Assembly: GCF_000813725.1 (NCBI RefSeq)
Contig: NZ_JWLD01000062.1
Location: 1 to 53,803 of the forward strand
Length of the DNA: 53,803 nt
Direction of reading: 5' to 3'
Source of the DNA: Leisingera sp. ANG-Vp
GTDB taxonomy: Bacteria > Pseudomonadota > Alphaproteobacteria > Rhodobacterales > Rhodobacteraceae
The notes beneath the pieces were generated by a model. The model was not told where the DNA came from, searched no databases, and worked only from the letters and a program-made list of their open reading frames with translations. Position 1 is the first letter of the stretch. Every line of letters starts with the position of its first letter. A program made the translations under genes and the position numbers. Shown in pieces: positions 50,423 through 53,803 of this stretch.

Positions 50423-51588
50423 AGCCTCTGCAGCAGTGCCGGTGTCGGCCAGGCGTCAGCGGGCAGACCAAGCCGGGCCTGTTCCTTCTGCACTGCCAGC
50501 CGGGTGCGGGCGCCGAGGATGCCGTCGATCTTGCCGACGTTATGGCCCAGGGCCTGCAATTTCTGCTGCAGTTGTTTCATCTGGGTGCCGGAGAGGCCGC
50601 CTTCGGGCTTGCCGGCGTCATAGACTTCGGCGCCCTGCAGCCGGTTGGCGAAATAGGCTGCCGTCAGCACATAGGTGAAGCTCTGGTTCCACTCGAAGTA
50701 GACGTCGAAATTCGGGTAGGCGAGGAATGCCGGCCCTTTGTGGCCCTGCGGCAGCAGCAGTGAGGCGCGCATGGATTTGTCAGGCAAGTGCCCGTCCCGG
50801 GCAGCAACACCCAAGTCTCGCCACTGCGCCACGGATTTCTTGCGGGCGGTGCCAGTCAGAGACAGGTCCAGGTCCTGCGGGATAGTGACTTCCTGCAGCC
50901 AGGGCTGTCCCGGCTGCCAGCCCAGATGCGACAGCATCCTTGCACCGGACATCAGCGCGTCCGGAGCGGATGTTTTGAGGCTGACCTTGCCGTCGCCATC
51001 AGCATCGACGCCATGCTCCAGAATGTCGCCGGGCAGCATCTGTACCATGCCGATTTCACCCGCCCAGGCGCCGGTGGTCCGCTTGGGGTCGAAATTGCCC
51101 TGGCTGAACAGTTCCAGCGCCGAGAACACCTGCGGGCGGAACAGCTCCGGGCGGCGGCAGTCATGTGCCAGGGTGACCAGCGCATCGCGGGTGTTGAAAT
51201 CGCCCTGATAGCCGCCGTAATCCGTCTCAAACGCCCAGAAGGCCAGCAGCACGCCGCGGTCGATGCCATAGGTGCTTTCAATCCGCTGGAAAGTGCCGTC
51301 GTGTTTCTGGGCCATCTGGCGGCCGCGGGTCAGGCGGTTCTGCGAGATCAGGCGGCGGGAAAACTCGATGAAGGGTTTTTGGAACACGCCCTGGCCGCGG
51401 TCGGCCTTGAGCACGCGGCTGTCCTGCCGGGTCCCTGCGAAGAAGGCGTTGACCGTCGCGGTGTCGTAGCCGGCCTGAACCGCCTCATCCTTCATCAGCT
51501 TGACGAAATTCTGAAAACCGCCGCCGCATTGGGCTGCTGCCGCCGCTGGCAGCAATCCAGCTGCGAGGACGAAGGGCAATAGGCGCAT
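50419..51588 (-). CDS. lytic murein transglycosylase (MltB/GH103-like) with peptidoglycan-binding domain
   Basis: The 389-aa product has a signal peptide (MRLLPFVLAAGLLPAAAAAQ, with the first mature Cys not in a lipobox). It then has the SLT_2 domain with catalytic Glu in LLAFWAFETDYGGYQG and the EIGMVQMLPGDIL segment, and a C-terminal PG_binding_1 domain (MKQLQQKLQALGHNVGKIDGILG in part). It cleaves glycan strands to 1,6-anhydro ends in the periplasm. ATG 51588 has GGAG upstream; the open frame to 51621 is an unlikely extension. Confidence 0.9.
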   Translation of the reverse strand: MRLLPFVLAAGLLPAAAAAQCGGGFQNFVKLMKDEAVQAGYDTATVNAFFAGTRQDSRVLKADRGQGVFQKPFIEFSRRLISQNRLTRGRQMAQKHDGTFQRIESTYGIDRGVLLAFWAFETDYGGYQGDFNTRDALVTLAHDCRRPELFRPQVFSALELFSQGNFDPKRTTGAWAGEIGMVQMLPGDILEHGVDADGDGKVSLKTSAPDALMSGARMLSHLGWQPGQPWLQEVTIPQDLDLSLTGTARKKSVAQWRDLGVAARDGHLPDKSMRASLLLPQGHKGPAFLAYPNFDVYFEWNQSFTYVLTAAYFANRLQGAEVYDAGKPEGGLSGTQMKQLQQKLQALGHNVGKIDGILGARTRLAVQKEQARLGLPADAWPTPALLQRL

Positions 51589-51634
51589 GGTTCTGGCGCT
51601 CCTTGGTCTTACCGCTCCCACAGCACCTTATGTG

Positions 51635-52546
51635 CTAGAAAACTGCGGCGATGGCAACTGTCAGAGCCAAGGCCAGCGCCCAGGCCTGCCAAAGAATGGC
51701 GACTGACCGGGTGATGGTCTCGGCATTTGCGCTTTTGGTGCCGCCTGCGTTGACCCAAGGAAAGTCCCGCATCTGCCCGTCATAGGAGCGCGGGCCCGCC
51801 AGAGACGTGCCCAGGGCACGGGCCATGGCGGCCTCGGGCCAGCCGGCATTGGGCGAGCGGTGCTGGCGGGCGTCGGCGGCAATGGCGCCCCAGTGGCGCA
51901 GCTGGCCGCCTGCCAGGGCGATCAGCAGCCCGGTCAGACGGGCGGGGATCAGGTTCAGCAGGTCATCCAGCCGCGCAGAGGCCCAGCCGAAGTCCTCATA
52001 CCGGTCATTGCGGTAGCCGATCATGCTGTCGGCGGTGTTGACCATCTTGTAGATGATCAGCCCCGGCAGGCCGGCAATCAGGAACCAGAAGGCGGGGGCA
52101 ATGACGCCGTCCGACATATTCTCGGCACCGCTTTCTATGGCCGAACGGGCAGCCTGCGGCGCCGTCATCTCTGCCGTGTCGCGGCTGACAATCATCGCTA
52201 CCGCACCGCGTCCTTCAGCTAGGCTGCGCTGCAGCCCCTTGGCGACGGCGGCCACATGCTCGGTCAGCGACCGCTGGGCGATCAGGAAGGCGGCCGCCAG
52301 GATCTCCACCAGCGCGCCGGGCAGCGACAGCAGCTTGCCAGCAACGAAACCGCACAGGATCAGCACCGCGGCGGCGATCACACCATTGGTGCGGCGGCTG
52401 GGGCCGGTGTTTAGCTTGCGGTCGAGAAAGCCGACTAGCCTGCCCATCAGCACCGCCGGGTGGGTAATGCGGGACCACAGCCATTTCGGCTCGCCGAGAA
52501 CGGCGTCCAGCAGTAATGCAAGCGCCAGCATTGCTGCGGCGGTCAT
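51635..52546 (-). CDS. cobD: adenosylcobinamide-phosphate synthase
   Basis: CobD (also named CbiB) attaches the aminopropanol arm to adenosylcobyric acid. The 303-aa integral membrane protein has about five helices and the family blocks [24 protein letters not shown] and [17 protein letters not shown] in parts. [26 protein letters not shown] is also typical. It overlaps cobC by 4 bp (ATGA), showing translational coupling with the gene that makes its co-substrate. Confidence 0.93.
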   Translation of the reverse strand: MTAAAMLALALLLDAVLGEPKWLWSRITHPAVLMGRLVGFLDRKLNTGPSRRTNGVIAAAVLILCGFVAGKLLSLPGALVEILAAAFLIAQRSLTEHVAAVAKGLQRSLAEGRGAVAMIVSRDTAEMTAPQAARSAIESGAENMSDGVIAPAFWFLIAGLPGLIIYKMVNTADSMIGYRNDRYEDFGWASARLDDLLNLIPARLTGLLIALAGGQLRHWGAIAADARQHRSPNAGWPEAAMARALGTSLAGPRSYDGQMRDFPWVNAGGTKSANAETITRSVAILWQAWALALALTVAIAAVF

Positions 52547-53562
52547 AGCGCGGCCTCCAGCCGCTCCCAGCCGCTGGCGGGCGGCAGGCCGAGGCGCAGG
52601 AAAGTTTTGGAATAGGGAAAGATGCGGCTCCAGATATGGGCGCGGGCCAGTCTCTCCTGCCAGGCGGCGGCATCGTCCACGCTGTAAAGCCGGAACAGAT
52701 CGGTGCCCCCCGCCAGGCTGGCACCTTTGGCCAGCACCAGTTCGTCCAGCCGGGCCGCATCCTGCCGCAGGCGGTTGCGGGTGTCTTCAGCCCAGGCCTG
52801 ATCCTGCAGGGCCTGCGCGCCGGTGCGCAGCGCCGGGCCGGAAACGGCCCACGGGCCTTGCCACGTTGAGAGTTCCCTGATCAGCTTCGGGTCACCGATA
52901 GCAAACCCCAGCCGCATACCTGCAAGGCCCCAGAATTTGCCGAAACTCTTCAGCACGACAACGCCGGGGCGGGCCGCCATGCGGATCAGGCTTTCACCGG
53001 GGCAGACGTCGCAGAAGCTCTCGTCAATCACGGTGAGCGGCGCGTTGAGCTGGTCTTCACTCCACATGCGGCCATCGGGGTTGTTCGGATGCACCGCAAC
53101 GCGCGCCTCAGCCGGGCCGTCAACGCGGATGATCCAGCCGCGGGCCTCAAAGGCGGCGGCGTGCTCGTTATAGGTCGGCTTGGTGATCTGCACCCAGCGC
53201 GGCTCGGCCAGGGCGGGGATGGCAGCAATCAGGGCCGAGGCGCCGGGGGCCGCGAGCACGGCAGCCTCATCCGGAATGCTCCAGAACGACCGCGCCGCCT
53301 GTTCCAAACCGGCCAAAGCAGCCGCGTCGGGCAGGGCGCCCCAATCGGCGGCGGTGAACTCAGGCAGCGGATAGGGATGCGGATTGATCCCGGTGGACAG
53401 ATCCATCCAATCGCTGCGGGCGCCGCCGAATTCATCCATGGCGGCGCTCAGATTGCCGCCGTGATCCCGGGGCACAGTTGCATTGTCGGGCAGGGGTTCA
53501 AGCATCTCGGTAGCCACCGGTGAAACATTCTCTCCGAACAGGTCGGATGCCGTATGAGACAA
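52543..53562 (-). CDS. cobC: threonine-phosphate decarboxylase-like aminotransferase for cobalamin synthesis
   Basis: CobC is a PLP enzyme that supplies aminopropanol O-phosphate for the CobD reaction. The 339-aa product has the [14 protein letters not shown] start and [14 protein letters not shown] of the family, the NPNNPDGR-type motif ([11 protein letters not shown]) and the PLP lysine region [19 protein letters not shown]. The start may be ATG 53562 or ATG 53505 (MLEPLPDN), since the first 30 residues are not conserved. No cobalamin riboswitch fits in the 93-bp upstream gap. Confidence 0.9.
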   Translation of the reverse strand: MSHTASDLFGENVSPVATEMLEPLPDNATVPRDHGGNLSAAMDEFGGARSDWMDLSTGINPHPYPLPEFTAADWGALPDAAALAGLEQAARSFWSIPDEAAVLAAPGASALIAAIPALAEPRWVQITKPTYNEHAAAFEARGWIIRVDGPAEARVAVHPNNPDGRMWSEDQLNAPLTVIDESFCDVCPGESLIRMAARPGVVVLKSFGKFWGLAGMRLGFAIGDPKLIRELSTWQGPWAVSGPALRTGAQALQDQAWAEDTRNRLRQDAARLDELVLAKGASLAGGTDLFRLYSVDDAAAWQERLARAHIWSRIFPYSKTFLRLGLPPASGWERLEAAL

Positions 53563-53655
53563 GGTGGTTAATAAAGCAACCTGGCCCGTGCGTGAACTCC
53601 CAATTTGACGCGGTGTTTACCGATGTGACGCTGATTGGCGTCATCTTGCGGCAGG

Positions 53656-53803
53656 TCAGCCGCGGCGGTGCGGCTCCAGCCAATCGATGTCCGGATTGAT
53701 GGGGATGATCCGGTGCGGGTTGATGGTGTCGTGGCTGTAGTAGTAATGGCGCACGATGTGCTGCATGCCCACGGTCTCCGCCACCCCCCGCCATTGATAC
53801 AGC
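53656..53803 (-). CDS. glutathionyl-hydroquinone reductase, C-terminal end (partial)
   Basis: The last 48 codons of a gene that continues past the window edge end in HYYYSHDTINPHRIIP followed by NPDIDWLEPHRRG. The RHYY-SH-xINP-xxI-P block is the C-terminal signature of the YqjG/ECM4 xi-class glutathione transferases, which reduce glutathionyl-hydroquinones. The N-terminal catalytic Cys is not in the window. It is upstream of cobC on the same strand. Confidence 0.75.
   Translation of the reverse strand, partial: LYQWRGVAETVGMQHIVRHYYYSHDTINPHRIIPINPDIDWLEPHRRG

Noticed and set aside
53563-53655. Cobalamin riboswitch before cobC
   Set aside because: The gap is only 93 bp and shows no B12-box-like sequence; known cobalamin riboswitches are about 200 nt.

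Overview
This window is high-GC DNA with dense, compact operons from an alphaproteobacterium, almost certainly a marine Rhodobacteraceae (Roseobacter group, Leisingera/Phaeobacter-like). The evidence is the F0 operon atpI-atpB-atpE-atpF'-atpF standing apart from the F1 genes, a MipZ division ATPase instead of MinCD, a cysteine-free L31, and a GGGGGC/GCCCCC intergenic repeat of a kind common in this family. No tRNA, rRNA, CRISPR array, prophage or insertion sequence was found.

Layout, left to right. (1) 1-3.6 kb: a possible broken small lipoprotein gene, an 816-aa RTX calcium-binding secreted protein and an orphan exported protein. (2) 3.7-9.5 kb: a molybdopterin oxidoreductase behind an 11-bp perfect inverted repeat, a class I glutamine amidotransferase, an MFS transporter with a small leader gene, and a divergent MocR-type regulator. 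(3) 9.5-17 kb, minus strand: hmgA-fahA-MBL protein-membrane protein-FAD hydroxylase-DUF2783-VOC protein-maiA, with a divergent MarR gene and a clear operator between it and hmgA. (4) 17-22 kb: a class III nucleotidyl cyclase, mipZ, a DbpA-like DEAD-box helicase, rpmE and rplS. (5) 22-32 kb: the usual ffh-rpsP-rimM-trmD-rplS ribosome cluster, here interrupted by four tandem GNAT acetyltransferases, chorismate mutase, bluB, a 49-aa membrane peptide, and a 691-aa coiled-coil protein of unknown function facing a YegP-like protein. (6) 33-39.9 kb: a degenerate EF-G paralogue, a ProXp-ala type trans-editing protein, a racemase with one catalytic Cys replaced, azoR/lysR, a DMT exporter, a universal stress protein and an ArsR regulator. 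(7) 40-43 kb: the F0 operon with hairpins on both sides of atpE, then a lower-GC orphan. (8) 43.7-53.8 kb: a FadR-type regulator and aminotransferase sharing a GGTCA-N7-TGAC motif, smc with a TTG start and a perfect DnaA box upstream, a YbjN-like exported protein, a small exported protein, a lytic transglycosylase, the cobalamin genes cobD/cobC, and the 3' end of a glutathionyl-hydroquinone reductase.

How the genes fit together. The hmgA operon turns homogentisate into fumarate and acetoacetate, and its associated hydroxylase probably feeds an aromatic substrate into it. BluB (lower ligand) and CobC/CobD (aminopropanol arm) both serve B12 synthesis. The best candidates for undescribed biology are the 691-aa coiled-coil/YegP insertion, the EF-G paralogue with a damaged G domain beside a trans-editing protein, the extended homogentisate cluster with its non-canonical MBL protein, and the GNAT array co-directional with ffh. 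All functional calls come from reading sequence motifs; no database search was run.
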